Below are positions 46,975-58,063 of a DNA stretch of 64,000 nt, piece by piece (position 1 is the stretch's first letter; each line of letters starts with the position of its first letter). The stretch is from Nissolia schottii. Its lineage: Eukaryota; Streptophyta; Magnoliopsida; Fabales; Fabaceae. Below the pieces are notes generated by a model, which was not told the origin of the DNA, made no database searches, and was given only the letters and a program-made list of their open reading frames with translations. A program made the position numbers and the translations under genes. The stretch spans positions 54,638-118,637 of the forward strand of contig QANU01097513.1 of the NCBI GenBank assembly GCA_003254905.1, in the 5' to 3' direction.

Positions 46975-48451
46975 TAATTATCATAACCCTTTTTCCCTAT
47001 TGTCCCTTGTGTGCTATAATTACATCTAACTATCAATAAGTTTTCAAACTCAGCTGTACCAACGGGGTACTCTGGATCTTGGAGCTGGAACTTCGCGGGT
47101 GCTTCGGAACGGCTGGGGCGGGTACCTGCAAGGACTCTGATGCTTAAGTTAGTAGAGGTTCAAGATGATCGCCAAAATAGGGGATGTTTTTGTCTGGGAG
47201 ATACCTGGTGTGTTGGTCGGGTTTAAGTACCTGAGCGGCGCTTGTGATTCTCTCCGCGGCGCCCGTGATTCTCTCCGTTCTGAGGATTCCTCCATCATGG
47301 CGTCTTCGATGATCTCGGCGTGTCTTTTGTTGGGGAGAATATATCTTGGTACGTGAGGTTTGTTAGCCGTTATGAAGCTGACTCAGGTTGGGCCGGGTTA
47401 ATCCGCGGGTCCTTGGGTGACGCGTTCTCTGGTCGGGAGGATCCGCGGATCCTTAGTTAAGACCCTGGCGAATGGGCCTTCGTGGCCCAGTTCATAACAT
47501 CACCCTTCGTTGTTTCTCCCTTTTTAGATACAAGTACGGGTTCGAGTCCCATTCCTCCTGCCTCTTAATTACAGAGGATTTTCCACCCGTGTGAGCCCAA
47601 CTTGTTCTGAGCTGTACTCATTCTATCCCATTATGTTTTCTAGTCTTAGAACGCTCCATTAAATCCACAGGTAGCATCCGACCGATTCTCGCTTCTATGG
47701 TCATGTTGTAGTATTTTGATTTGGATTTAAGTATGTAACTTAAGAATTATTTTGAACTTGCAAACTGTTATGTTTCCTTTGTTTAATAAACTCCTATATC
47801 TGTGAATGAATTTTATTGAATTGTGAATTGTTTAACAGGTGCTTGTTTCCTTTGTTAGAATAAGTTTGTATACAAGGAAAACTATCTCTGTTTTTTTGAA
47901 AATTTTGAGGTATTCAAGGATGCTAAGGGCCGTAGTCCCCTAAGTGCCGGTCATGACTCCAGTTGGGTCGTGACACCTTACACCTTACATTTCAAAAATT
48001 TTATATTGTCATTGCATCAAAATTAAATTCCTAAACAATACTATTATAACTTTTCAATAATAACTTTTAGAGAGTCACAATGTTACGAAACCAAACCTTA
48101 ATCATCTTTAATCATAGACCATGGATAGCATCATCTTACACAGGAGCATCACAACGCGAACAAGCTACAGAGGGGGCCAAATGCCGAGCAAACCATAATG
48201 CATTTGTGGGAAGCGAGGCATGAGATTACGCTCTATCTGAGTGACTGTATTTAATGAGACTGATTTTTATATATCGAGTGTAAGAACTCTTATGTGTACA
48301 TAGCATAAAATAAAATAAAATAAAATATAATGAACATGAATAAAAGTTGTTTGATGAGATGAGAAAGAGAAGAGAGAAAATACCAATGAGGTGAGAAGTG
48401 AATAAAGATAATAATGAACACAAATGAAAATTGGTAGAACTGCACAAAGAA
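46975..48451. repeat. Duplicated 1.47-kb block, copy 2, between two gaps
   Basis: Near-copy of 44730-46196 bounded exactly by the gaps at 46974 and 48452. It differs by substitutions and by a small internal duplication (CGGCGC..GTGATTCTCTCCG) near 47230-47270. It could be a true tandem duplicate or a repeat contig placed into the expansin gap. Confidence 0.9.
47055..47499 (-). mobile_element. Solo LTR, gypsy-like (copy 2)
   Basis: Counterpart of 44810-45239. The minus-strand start TGTTATGAACTGGGCC is intact here. It was duplicated together with its flanks, so the insertion is older than the duplication. Confidence 0.7.
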
Positions 48452-48452
48452 N

Positions 48453-48847
48453 CATTGGAAAAGAAAAGAGTTCAATGGCGAAAACTAAGGGACAATCAAC
48501 ACAAACATGCCAAATACATCACAATACAACCACGTGGCAAAACCCACCCACCCCAACACCGAAGCCCAACCAATGACCAGCACCCCACCCACAAAATAGC
48601 AAACACACCCTTACCAGAAGCATACATCGCCATAAAATAAATATTTATTGAGCACAAGTATATCAGGATTTACATAATCAAACATAGTAGAAAATAGATA
48701 TTAACACCAATTATACGAATTCTACATGCTGATAATAACATGGCAATCCTTGTAAGTCGCCCATATCAGCATAAACAAGTTAACATAAAAGTAACAACGA
48801 TGTCCAATATCTGTTGTAATCTTTGGACATCAAACTTTGATGAACAT
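48453..48847. other. 3' flank of the F-box gene
   Basis: Sequence after the gap at 48452. It starts with an A/C-rich patch (48455-48640) with an open frame but no domain. The part next to 48848 is the F-box 3'UTR. Confidence 0.45.
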
Positions 48848-49603
48848 TCACTTCCAATCAAGCATGTCCAAGAGCCACAAAACTTCTTCCTTAGAGTTTG
48901 CCACATCGCAGAAATCCATTTGGATCCCAAATACATCTATTACATCGAAATTCCCTTCTTCCATGAACAGCAAAGAGATCCACGCCCGGATGCCGGACAA
49001 AAAAGGGTAGACAGGGGAGATGTCTAGGTAATCAAATGCCAAGGCTCTGTACGACGACCGGTCGATGTAATCAAACATGGACTTGTTTATGATGCGAGCA
49101 ACCTTGTTCGAGTCCTTTCGCCCAACCATCACGGAGACACTTACATTCTGGTTTTGTCCCTGAGGGATGGTAAACCTAGGCTCAACAGGTAAAGTCATCT
49201 TGTATTCAGAACCTTCGAGGTGAAACTTTAGTAAGTCGCAAACTCCGGACGGCGGGATTTTAAAACCTGGCTGCAGGACAGAGCCAGGCACCACTTCTGA
49301 GAAGAGTAATGTATTTTCAGCCCAGATGTCGATGAAGAACTCCAAGTCGTCAAAAGAAATTCTTGGAGGGAGAAGAGTTCTTCGATGCTGGCGTCTATAG
49401 AAGGTTTGGTATAGCTTGTAGTAGGTTACAGTTGGAGGGTTAGGTCGCTTGCACATTGAAGGCCATCTCTTCGAACAAAGACATTTCCATAAGTAATCAT
49501 CGCTAGCTATGTCTTTCCACTGCTTACAGACAACCATACAAGAAGCAAGATCGATGCCCTCAAGTAAAGGGAAAACGGCTTTCAGAACTTCCTCAGATGC
49601 CAT
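48848..49603 (-). CDS. F-box protein, At5g39250-like
   Basis: A single coding exon of 251 residues. The N-terminal F-box helices are VLKAVFPLLEGIDLASCMVV and CKQWKDIASDDYLWKCLCSK. Downstream is a non-repeat domain with SFDDLEFFIDIWAENTLLFS and a C-terminal SKEEVLWLLDMLDW. Length and layout match the small plant family typified by Arabidopsis At5g39250 (about 252 aa). F-box proteins link substrates to SCF ubiquitin ligases through SKP1. The target is unknown. The ATG at 49603 lies just inside an exon whose acceptor (AATTGCAG|CTTGG) is at 49617, so the gene probably has a leader intron reaching to about 50.8 kb. Confidence 0.82.
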   Translation of the reverse strand: MASEEVLKAVFPLLEGIDLASCMVVCKQWKDIASDDYLWKCLCSKRWPSMCKRPNPPTVTYYKLYQTFYRRQHRRTLLPPRISFDDLEFFIDIWAENTLLFSEVVPGSVLQPGFKIPPSGVCDLLKFHLEGSEYKMTLPVEPRFTIPQGQNQNVSVSVMVGRKDSNKVARIINKSMFDYIDRSSYRALAFDYLDISPVYPFLSGIRAWISLLFMEEGNFDVIDVFGIQMDFCDVANSKEEVLWLLDMLDWK

Positions 49604-49616
49604 TTACAGCTCCAAG

Positions 49617-50875
49617 CTGCAATTAACGATGGAATTAACTAATGATAAATCCCAGAGAATACAATAAATATAGTGAGAATGTTATCAAATGCTGTCAAGA
49701 TTTGAGATATAAACACAGTTAACATAATTCCTACATCAAACAGAAGTTACAGAACTCATAATGACGTCATGATTAGCAGTACACTGACACTGCGTCGCAA
49801 AATAAAGAACAGATGATATGAAATTAAAAAATACAGCTAGTATAACAAAGAAATTTAATTTTATAAATTCAGAAACATGTGGATCAGGAAGTAAAAACAA
49901 CACATAGTGAGGATTGAAGACAGTATATCCTCTGGAACAGTGAGACATAATTAACACAAAGAAAAACACAGTTATGAGGACAGTATATCCTCGGGAACAG
50001 CAAGGTACAGTTAACACAATTCTCTCTCAAAGCAATTCGAGTTACAGAATTTGAATCTTCAAAATGCGCCATTCAAGCAAAATGCACCAACTCAAGCCCA
50101 ATATCTCTCAATCCACACAACAGATGTTTAAGATAACGCTGAAATGAACTATTCTACATTATATAAAATCTGCCGACAAATTTTCTTCTTGATAAAGGGT
50201 GCGCAACTTGGTTGTGTAGGTTAACAGAATAGGCTTTAAAAATAAATCAGCATTTCACAAGCAATAATGAAAATGAAGCATATTTAATCTCATTTTTTGT
50301 TCTTGTACCAGAAACTGTAAATTGATTCTCAGTCCTAATTACTAACTTTTGACCTCAACACTTTCCTAATACTCAACCAAACACACATCCCAAATGAAAC
50401 ATGAAGAAGAAAAATTAAAAAAGACTTCCACTCAAAATTTCAAAATATCAGGCGATTACAGAGTCATTAGACACGATACATAAACATTAGAACGAAATCC
50501 AACCAAACACACTACAATCAACAACAACGACCAATGCCTAAGAAAAGTAGAAAACCCTACAATATCAAATAAAAATTATAACAATGTTTAAAAAAATTAA
50601 AAATAAAATAAAATTTCTTCTATTAGTTTCAATTTCACTAGTTCAAAGCATATGCACTACACATTCATAACTTCAACCAAGTCGGATCAGGCCATAACAA
50701 AAATCAATAAAAATTAAAAAAGTAAAAAATCAACATGATGACCGCATAATTATCATGAAAAAAAGAAGAAGAAGCAAGCAATAGAAAACAAATCAAAATC
50801 AACAGAAATGTGAAGAAACCAACATAGATAGATAGAAAGATATAGATAGAGATGGAACCGTTGAATAAGTGGTAA

Positions 50876-50878
<3 letters not shown>
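49617..50878 (-). other. Probable leader intron of the F-box gene
   Basis: No coding region. A 60-bp tandem duplication is present: GACAGTATATCCTCTGGAAC near 49919 and GACAGTATATCCTCGGGAAC near 49979. The acceptor at 49617 is good; the donor near 50.8-50.9 kb is not certain. Confidence 0.5.

Positions 50879-50924
<46 letters not shown>
50879..50924. repeat. (GA)23 microsatellite in the F-box leader
   Basis: A pure 46-bp GA run in the transcribed leader or proximal promoter of the F-box gene (CT on the sense strand). Confidence 0.95.
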
Positions 50925-50925
<1 letters not shown>

Positions 50926-52321
50926 GGTGGAGGTGATGATGGTTGAAGATCTGAAACGAGGTGTGGAGAGGATGATGGTGGAATGGAGAAACCCTAGATC
51001 AGATCAGGGGAAACGAAAATGGTTGGGTTGGGTTGAGTGAGAGGAGAGATATCATCGCAGTCAAAGGGCAGAGAGAAACCAGAGAGCGACAAAAACCAGA
51101 GAGAGAGAGAGATAAAAAATAGCTAAAGCAGAAGGGAAAATCATAAAATAATAAATAGATTAATAATAATAAAAAAAAATGAATGACCCTTTACCTAAAG
51201 ACAGGGATCGTTTGTTGCTGGACAAATATCAAAAGATGAATGCCACACTGCCACCTTTGGCCTTTTTTAAATAAAAAAAAAAAATTCTATCAAGTGACAT
51301 TTGATTATGGAAGAATGAACTAATTTTGTTTAATCATACCCCGATTCCACGAATTGAATAATATTATTCACTGAATTTAATTTTAATGTAATGTTTGTGT
51401 AAATTATTTGAGGTTAGTTATTATCTACTAAACAATGTAAAATATTCTTATAATTTCATTCTATTACATTTCTTTTCACATGAATAATATCTTCACTATT
51501 TATTCAGATATTTATTCAGACATGTATGTACTATGATTTAATTGATTACGGTGTAAGATAGCGTCAATAAAGAGTAAATAATTAAATAATTTGATTAGGT
51601 ATGCCGTGGTTGTCAATAATAAAAAAGGAGCAACAGTACATAAATGCCAGAAACATTAACTAGGAAAGTTGGTGGTTCAAACATTCCAGATCACACTTTC
51701 ATGGAAGTGCTGCAACCTTTCCTATAAGCATAGGAAAAATGGGCAATGGGCAACCTCATTACCTTTCCTATAAACATAGGAAAAATGGACAATAATAAAA
51801 TCTTTGGGCTAAAAAGTCATATATTTTTCATATATGGTGCCTTTCAATTTATAGGTTGGAATTTGGAAATCATTCTGAACCATTTTCTGGTTGGGACCTT
51901 CTCAGGTATAAACTGTCTTCAAACTCCACTTCCTCAGTGCTAGAAAAATTTATTGTTTTCTGAATATAAATTTGTTCCTATTACGGCAGAGCCACCAACT
52001 AAACACTAGGAAGCGCTGATTTTGATTATAAACACTATACAATTATTTGCAAGTTCCTGGTTTTGATTATTTGTTGCATACCAGCTGCTTGATAAAATGC
52101 CTGATCATGAGAGCACCACCAGGGTGCATGCATAAAGCGATTCTGCCTCCTCTTTACGGAAAATGGGCAGGTGTGATCATCTAAGCATTCTTCTTTTCGG
52201 CATTTTAAACCTGGTTGGTAGAAAGTAATAGTTATAATGGCAATGTAGTTATATGTCTTTTTCGATCATGACATCATAAACTTTCACGAGAAGAAAGTTT
52301 AATTAGTGCATGATCTCACCA
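50925..52321. other. F-box promoter and intergenic sequence
   Basis: CT-rich leader and promoter up to about 51120, then AT-rich sequence. A palindromic CCTTTCCTATAAGCATAGGA occurs twice with a 46-bp period (51716 and 51762). No gene is seen. Confidence 0.5.
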
Positions 52322-52739
52322 TCCCTATCAATGATTCCATCATCAATAAGCTTTTGTGCACTAAGTACCAAGATCATAGTTATTCAAGTGCCCATCTCAT
52401 CTGCCACTACACAAGTGATATCATCCCCTGGCTGATTTTTTGTTCTCCTTTATAAGAATTTCCAACTTCTTAGGCATGACCTCACACATTGGTTCTGTCA
52501 ATTTTCCAAGCTCATTTCTACTCTCCCCATCTGGAATTGAGACCAGACCAGTTGAATCTCATTCCGCACAGCACCTTTTTCTGCCATGGATTTCATGATT
52601 TGATTGTTAGTGAAATCTATGTTCACAAATGTAACTTTGATTGTTCTCTGTTTGACCAATTCATTTGAAAGGTTCATACGAGGAATTGCATGACCTTGCC
52701 CTGGATAAGGGACAGGCCAAAATGCGCGTTTTCACTCAT
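52322..52739 (-). pseudogene. UGT83A1-like exon 1 relic
   Basis: On the minus strand this matches exon 1 of the neighbouring glycosyltransferases from the start codon (52739-52737) to the donor G|GTGAGATC (52322). It is 418 bp, where the intact copies have 481, and is broken by frameshifts. Recognisable parts are PYPGQGHAIPRM, VTFVNIDF and KVTFVN-like sequence near 52620-52720. No exon 2 lies downstream; the sequence runs instead into the 3' flank of the next copy. It is a dead copy. Confidence 0.85.
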
Positions 52740-53489
52740 TGCTATTTTTCAAGTTTCCCCTGGAGGTTATTTTGGAATACAATTGCATAACTTCTTAAAC
52801 ATACACTAATTTCATAAGAACGGAGGCTGTAATCAGCCAGGGGATGATATCGCTTGTCTTCATAATTTTTTTTGTCTACATCTCTTACCTAGGCAATTTC
52901 TGTTCTTGTTTGAAATAAAGTTTCTGTCTACTGGCCTGAATTTGATTGCATTCTAGGATTTTTATGTCTGTTGAAAAATTCTTGTATGCAAGTTTAATAT
53001 CCTACCATGATAATGTTGGTGGGCTGGATTTAAAAATACAACTGTAAGTGGAAGGTACAGACTACTAGTGATAGGTGCAGCGAGAGAGATTGTTGGTTGT
53101 ACTTTTAAGTCTTTAACTAAAAGCTCTATTTTAACTGCTGAACTTTTTATATAGGAAATACACAATAAGAGATAGGAGCTTGGATAGTCACAAGTAAAGG
53201 ATCAGGAATCCATTAAGGCGGGCAGAGGACAAATAAACATGCCAAAACACTGAAAAGGAAAATAAATCAGCTTAGAAGAGCATTTTATTCCCATCACTGC
53301 ATAGATCCATCTAGGACTAATTCCCATTTATTCAAGGCCTGTCTCCCATGTCATGTTCAGTTTGACTTCAGAAGTTTTATAAAATTTGAAAACATAAAGA
53401 TGCTCCTTTTTACGTGGTACACAAAGTTTGTTCTCATTAAATTCCATGGCTGTATTACACAAACCTTAATAAGCATAATAGATAATTTT
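52740..53489. other. 3' flank of UGT copy A, shared with other UGT units
   Basis: Contains GGTACAGACTACTAGTGATA and the following segment, which recur at about 56967, 59225 (partial) and 63808. This marks the border of the tandem duplication unit. Confidence 0.7.
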
Positions 53490-55393
53490 CTATGCTTTTA
53501 TCCAGTCAACCAAATTATTCAAATTTTTGCATGAACTGCCACCTTCCTTGATACTATTAATGGCCAAGTTTTTTAGCTCCAAAGCCTTTACTTTAAATTT
53601 CTCATCATGAAGCAGCTGCTTGATCTTGCATGTTATTTCATCTCGAGTAATGATCCCACCATTGCAATCAAGTTTCAATCCAACCTTCCAAATATCACAG
53701 ATTAAGGTCTGATTATAGAACTGATCACAAAAGTAAGGCCAGCAGAGAAAGGGAACTCCTCTAGTTGTACCTTCCATGGTAGAATTCCATCCACAATGAC
53801 TCATGAAACAAGCAACTGAAGGATGACTGAGAACTTGTTGTTGGGGTGCCCATTGAACCACCTTCCCAAGAGGAGACACTCTATCTTCAAATTCCTTTAG
53901 GAATTCATGGTTTCTTCCATTATTGACATCTGATCTCACAACCCACAGAAATGGCCTGTTGGAAAGTTCAAGTCCAAGGGCCAGTTCTTGCAATTGGGTG
54001 TGGTCAAAAACAGTGAAACTTCCAAAAGCAACATATATCACTGAATTGGCTGGTTGCTGATCAAGCCAGTTTAAACAAGTTGGGTCTTCTGGCCAAAAGT
54101 TTGCTACCAAATATCCAACATGGTTGCTTGCTAGGAGTGGACCTATAGGTATAATTTCTGTAGCCAAACCTAATGCTGCAGGCTCATGGTCATAAGTTGT
54201 GTTGCAGATAACCCAGTCTGCAAATTTCACATATATATTGTTCCTTCTAGTTAAGTCAAAAATAAATTTTTCGGTGGTCAAGTCTCCAATGCATGTCCAG
54301 AAAAACTCTGTTGTCCTCATAGCAGGAATCATTGGCGCCAACTGGATTGTCTGATCTTTTGTTGGTGTTCCTGAATTATATATAATTAAAATTGACAAAT
54401 CGAAGTCAGAAGGATACACTTAGAGTGAATATCCATTTTAGTTCTTGAAATATGCATGTAACATCAACTAAGTCCAAGAAGTATTTTTTACATCAACTAA
54501 GTCTTTGACAGTTAAAATATGACATCACTTTAGTTTTCTTTTATTTGTATAAAGTGATGGAATATACAATTTTTCTTTTATTGTAGGACTAAAGTAATGC
54601 CACATTTTTAACTTTCTAAGGCTTATTTAATATCAAAAACCATTTTAGGACTTTGTGATATCACATGCATTTTTTAGAGACCAAAATAGATATCTAAATA
54701 TACTTACTATATCTGTCTCCAATTCCATATACATAATGTTTAGGTCCTTTAGGAGAAGTCTTTGTTTTCTCCAACGTTTACTAAGCAGGTAACCTGCTTT
54801 AGATTCTAAACTCAACGATTGATCATTAATGAGGTGGGAAAATTCTGTTTGCAAATTTGTTATCTATTGTTTAACAAATTGCAGGGGAAAGATGATTAGT
54901 ACAAGTTCTCACCATCATTATCAATGATTCCATTGTCAAGCAGCTTTGGGATGTTAAATGCCAAGGCCAACAATGCAGCTGATGCAGGGCAGAATGCAAC
55001 TGCCCGGATTCCCATCTTCTTTGCAATTTCAAGTGCCCATCCCATGGCCGTATCTGCCACTACACAAGTGATTTTATTGCTGGCAGATTTATTGATCTCT
55101 TCTATGAGAATTTCGAACTTCTTGGGCATGACCTCACATATTGATTCTGCCAATTTTCCAACCTCGTTCCTATTCTCGCCATCCTCTAGCCCATCTGGGA
55201 TTGAGACTAGTTGAATCTCACTCTCCACTGCACCTCTACCTCCCAGGGCTTTGATGATTTGATTCTGAGAGAAATCTGTGTTCACAAATGTGACTTTGAT
55301 TCCATGTTTGACAAGTTCATGTGAAAGCTCCATGAGAGGAATTACATGGCCTTGTGCTGGATAAGGAATAGCCAAAATGTGTGGTTCCCTCAT
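53490..55393 (-). CDS. UGT83A1-like: UDP-glycosyltransferase, UGT83A1-like, copy A
   Basis: Exon 1 55393-54913 and exon 2 54370-53490 (donor GATG|GTGAGA, acceptor TAATTCAG|GA) give 453 residues, normal for family 1. These enzymes move glucose from UDP-glucose to small molecules in the cytosol. The catalytic His is His16 in IPYPAQGHVIPL, and an Asp suited to the catalytic pair lies in CVVADTAMGW. The PSPG box in exon 2 runs from WAPQQQVLSHPSVACF through HCGWNSTMEGTTRGVPF to WPYFCDQ, ending in the Gln typical of UDP-glucose users. The acceptor is unknown. The frame is open 52 codons upstream to an ATG at 55549, but homology to copy C begins at 55393 (MREPHILAIP). Confidence 0.94.
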
Positions 55394-55870
55394 TGTTACT
55401 CTCGAAGTCTTTCTCTGGAGGTTTATTTGGAAGACAATAGCATTACTTCTTAAATAGATGCTATTTATCCCTTGTTGGACGGCTGATCCTGAGATGACAC
55501 CGCTTTCAGTGTTGTCTTCTTTTAATTGTCCATGTGTATTTGTTTCCATCGTTTGAAAGAGCTATTTTGTTTCATCTATAGTCTTTTAGCTTTGTACCGT
55601 CCTTTTCATTTGTCTGTTTGCTGTGATGGGTTTGTGTCCTCTTAATTTTATTGAGTTCATTTGTTTTTGGTTATAACTTCCTTTTCAAATCATCGTACCA
55701 TTCTTGGTGGGGTAATTGTTTCATGAGATCAGAGGACAAAAATAAAATGCAGTAACTATAACATTTGAGAAATGCTCAAGGTGGCATATAAAAACAATTC
55801 AATCGATGAAGAGATGAACCAATTAGGAAAAACTAGAATACATGCACCTATATCCCCTCTTCACAGTTTT
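55394..55870. other. Upstream region of UGT copy A
   Basis: Homologous to the region upstream of copy C (61537-61990), which shows that the duplicated unit includes the promoter. Confidence 0.65.
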
Positions 55871-56137
55871 TGTTAGTTATGTATATCAGAATTAGCATAG
55901 CTAATTATGTAGTTAGTTAGTTATTAGTTACACTAACTGTTAGAATAGCAAGTTAGTTAGTTAGAGTAGTTTACTTGCTTGTGACTCAAGCAACTTACTC
56001 TGTGCATATAAATACACATGTACACTACACATTGCAACTAACAGACTGAACGCAACTTACAGATGCATTTTTTCGGATTCAGATAATTCTCTCTACTTCT
56101 CTTTGCTGTTCTTCATTCCTCAGCATAAGAGTTACCA
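55871..56137 (+). mobile_element. Solo LTR (copia-like, 267 bp) with GTTTT target duplication
   Basis: It starts TGTTAGTTATGTATATCAGA and ends GAGTTACCA. GTTTT flanks it at 55866-55870 and 56138-56142. A TATA box (GCATATAAATACA) lies at about 56005-56017. The homologous place upstream of UGT copy C (about 62010-62015, CTAGTTTTCACTTCCC) has one GTTTT and no insert, so it is an empty site. Confidence 0.9.
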
Positions 56138-56142
56138 GTTTT

Positions 56143-57392
56143 CACCTCCCTTTGATGTTGTCGCTTAATTTAGGACAATCTTGTGGTTTAGGTTTCCATT
56201 AATGTCAGAAGCTAAGAACTCCAGAAGTTCATTGAACATAAATTGAAGTATAATAATGTAACGGTACTCAATATTTGCATTGAATTATCATTTCTGTCTC
56301 CTTGTCCCTCTTTCTGTTTAGGATTATGCTAGTTTTGCACAATTTTTTCACATAATTCTCATTATAACCATAATTATTTTTTTTGTCTTTTTCATCCTAA
56401 TTATCAACCATCCTTTATATTAATTATCACTATCACGTAAGAGTTCCCTTATTTTTGTGGGCATACTGTCACTGTACATTGCCTTTAAGCTTGGAGGAAT
56501 GCCAAATACTTGACAAGTTAAGACTCTGTGTCATGTTCTACTGCTGCGTTGAGTGTTTTTAGTACTAATCTTTTTGTTCTTAACCATTTGGAAATATTCC
56601 AATGTTATCTTTGTTCTCATTCTATTTTCTTCATTCCTACAGTTTACTTTGGTTTTGTGACTCATAATTACTTCTTCCTTTCTTGCGTTTGTTCTGTGAG
56701 CCTGCCTTTCGCATGTTGTACTTTTCTTGTGGACTGAAGGTCAGTTATTATTATCATGTTATCAATTGTGTTAGTTACTATATAGATTCAGTTTATTCTA
56801 TTTTATCTTTAGTTTTATGTTTATTTATTTTATTATTGTTATGTGTAGGCTTATTTTATATCTTATTGTTATCTAATAAATCATCTTCGTAACCGCTTTC
56901 TTCATACAATGTCCAACGGCTGTGGGTCGGATTTAAGTCTAACTGTAACTTCGATCATACATGGAAGGTACAGACTACTGGGAGATAGGTGAGAGGGAGA
57001 TTGTAGTTGTATTTAACAAATGTAGTTTAACTTTGTAGTAATAACTAAACTAACAATTTCTTAATTTAATATAGGAAAAATTCGATGAGATATAGAAGTT
57101 GGACAGTGACAAGTACGGATCAGCCGTCAGGAATCCATTAACGCTGGCAAAGAAAGTACAAATAAACATGCCAAAACACCGAAATGGAAATACATCAGCA
57201 TTATAATATTTTAATCCCACCACTGCATAGATCCATCTAGGACTAATTTCCATTTATTCTAGGCCTGGGTCCTCTTTCATATCCTGTTTGGCATCAGAAG
57301 CATTATGGAATGTGAAAGAAAAACAGATGCTTCCATTTCGCAAAGTTTGTTCTCTTTCATCTCCATGGCGGTATTACACACTGTTTAGTTTA
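56143..57392. other. Intergenic sequence between UGT units
   Basis: Homologous in large part to 62016-62760. The 56.92-57.39 kb part matches the 3' flanks of the other UGT copies. No independent gene is seen; short T-rich frames at 56528-56892 lack domains. Confidence 0.6.
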
Positions 57393-57617
57393 TGTTGAGT
57401 TTCATGGTGGAGAGTAGGCAAAAGGAGAAGGCAGATAAATAATAAGGGAAATATGATAACAGTATTACTGAATAGTTGTGTCTCTCGTTACAAGGATATG
57501 TGCCTATTTATAGGCTAAAAAAAACCCTATGCATAATGGTAAGGAAATCAACTTAAAACAAACTGAATCAATTAAGATCAATTATAGATATAAAATATAT
57601 TTACTTTATTCTTAACA
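57393..57617 (-). mobile_element. Solo LTR (225 bp) with GTTTA target duplication
   Basis: It reads TGTTGAGTTTCATGG..TTCTTAACA and is flanked by GTTTA at 57388-57392 and 57618-57622. On the minus strand a TATA box GCCTATAAATAGG lies near 57520-57508. UGT copy C has the uninterrupted site at 59551-59565 (GTTTAGTTTAGCATAAG). Confidence 0.9.
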
Positions 57618-57638
57618 GTTTACCATAAATATAATTAT

Positions 57639-58063
57639 TTATGCTTTAATCCAGTCAACAAAATTGTTCAAGTTTTTGTTTGAATTGCCACCTTCTTTGA
57701 TACTGTTAATGGCTAAATTCGTTAGCTCCAAAGCCCTTACTTTATGCTCCTCATCATAAAGAAGTCGGTTGATTTTACATGTTATTTCTTCTCGAGTAAC
57801 GATCTCACCATTTCGATCAACTCTCAATCCAACCTTCCAAATATCACAGATTAAGGTCTGATTATAGAGCTGGTCACAAAAGTAAGGCCAGCAGAGAAAA
57901 GGAATTCCTCTTATTGTACCTTCCATGGTAGAATTCCAACCACAACGACTCATGAAGCAAGCAATTGAAGGATGACCGAAAACTTTCTGTTGGGGTGCCC
58001 ATTGAACCACCTTCCCAAGATGAGACACTCTGTCTTCAAATTGTTTTAGGAAGGAATGGTTTA
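57639..58063 (-). pseudogene. UGT83A1-like 3' relic, copy B
   Basis: Only the last part of exon 2 remains, from about HSFLKQFEDRVSHLGKV to the stop (VDWIKA). The PSPG box is present but has Arg for His in SRCGWNSTMEG. The frame is open from 58063, where homology stops abruptly and unrelated DNA begins. Exon 1 and more than half of exon 2 are gone. A solo LTR lies just 3' of the stop codon. Confidence 0.92.
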
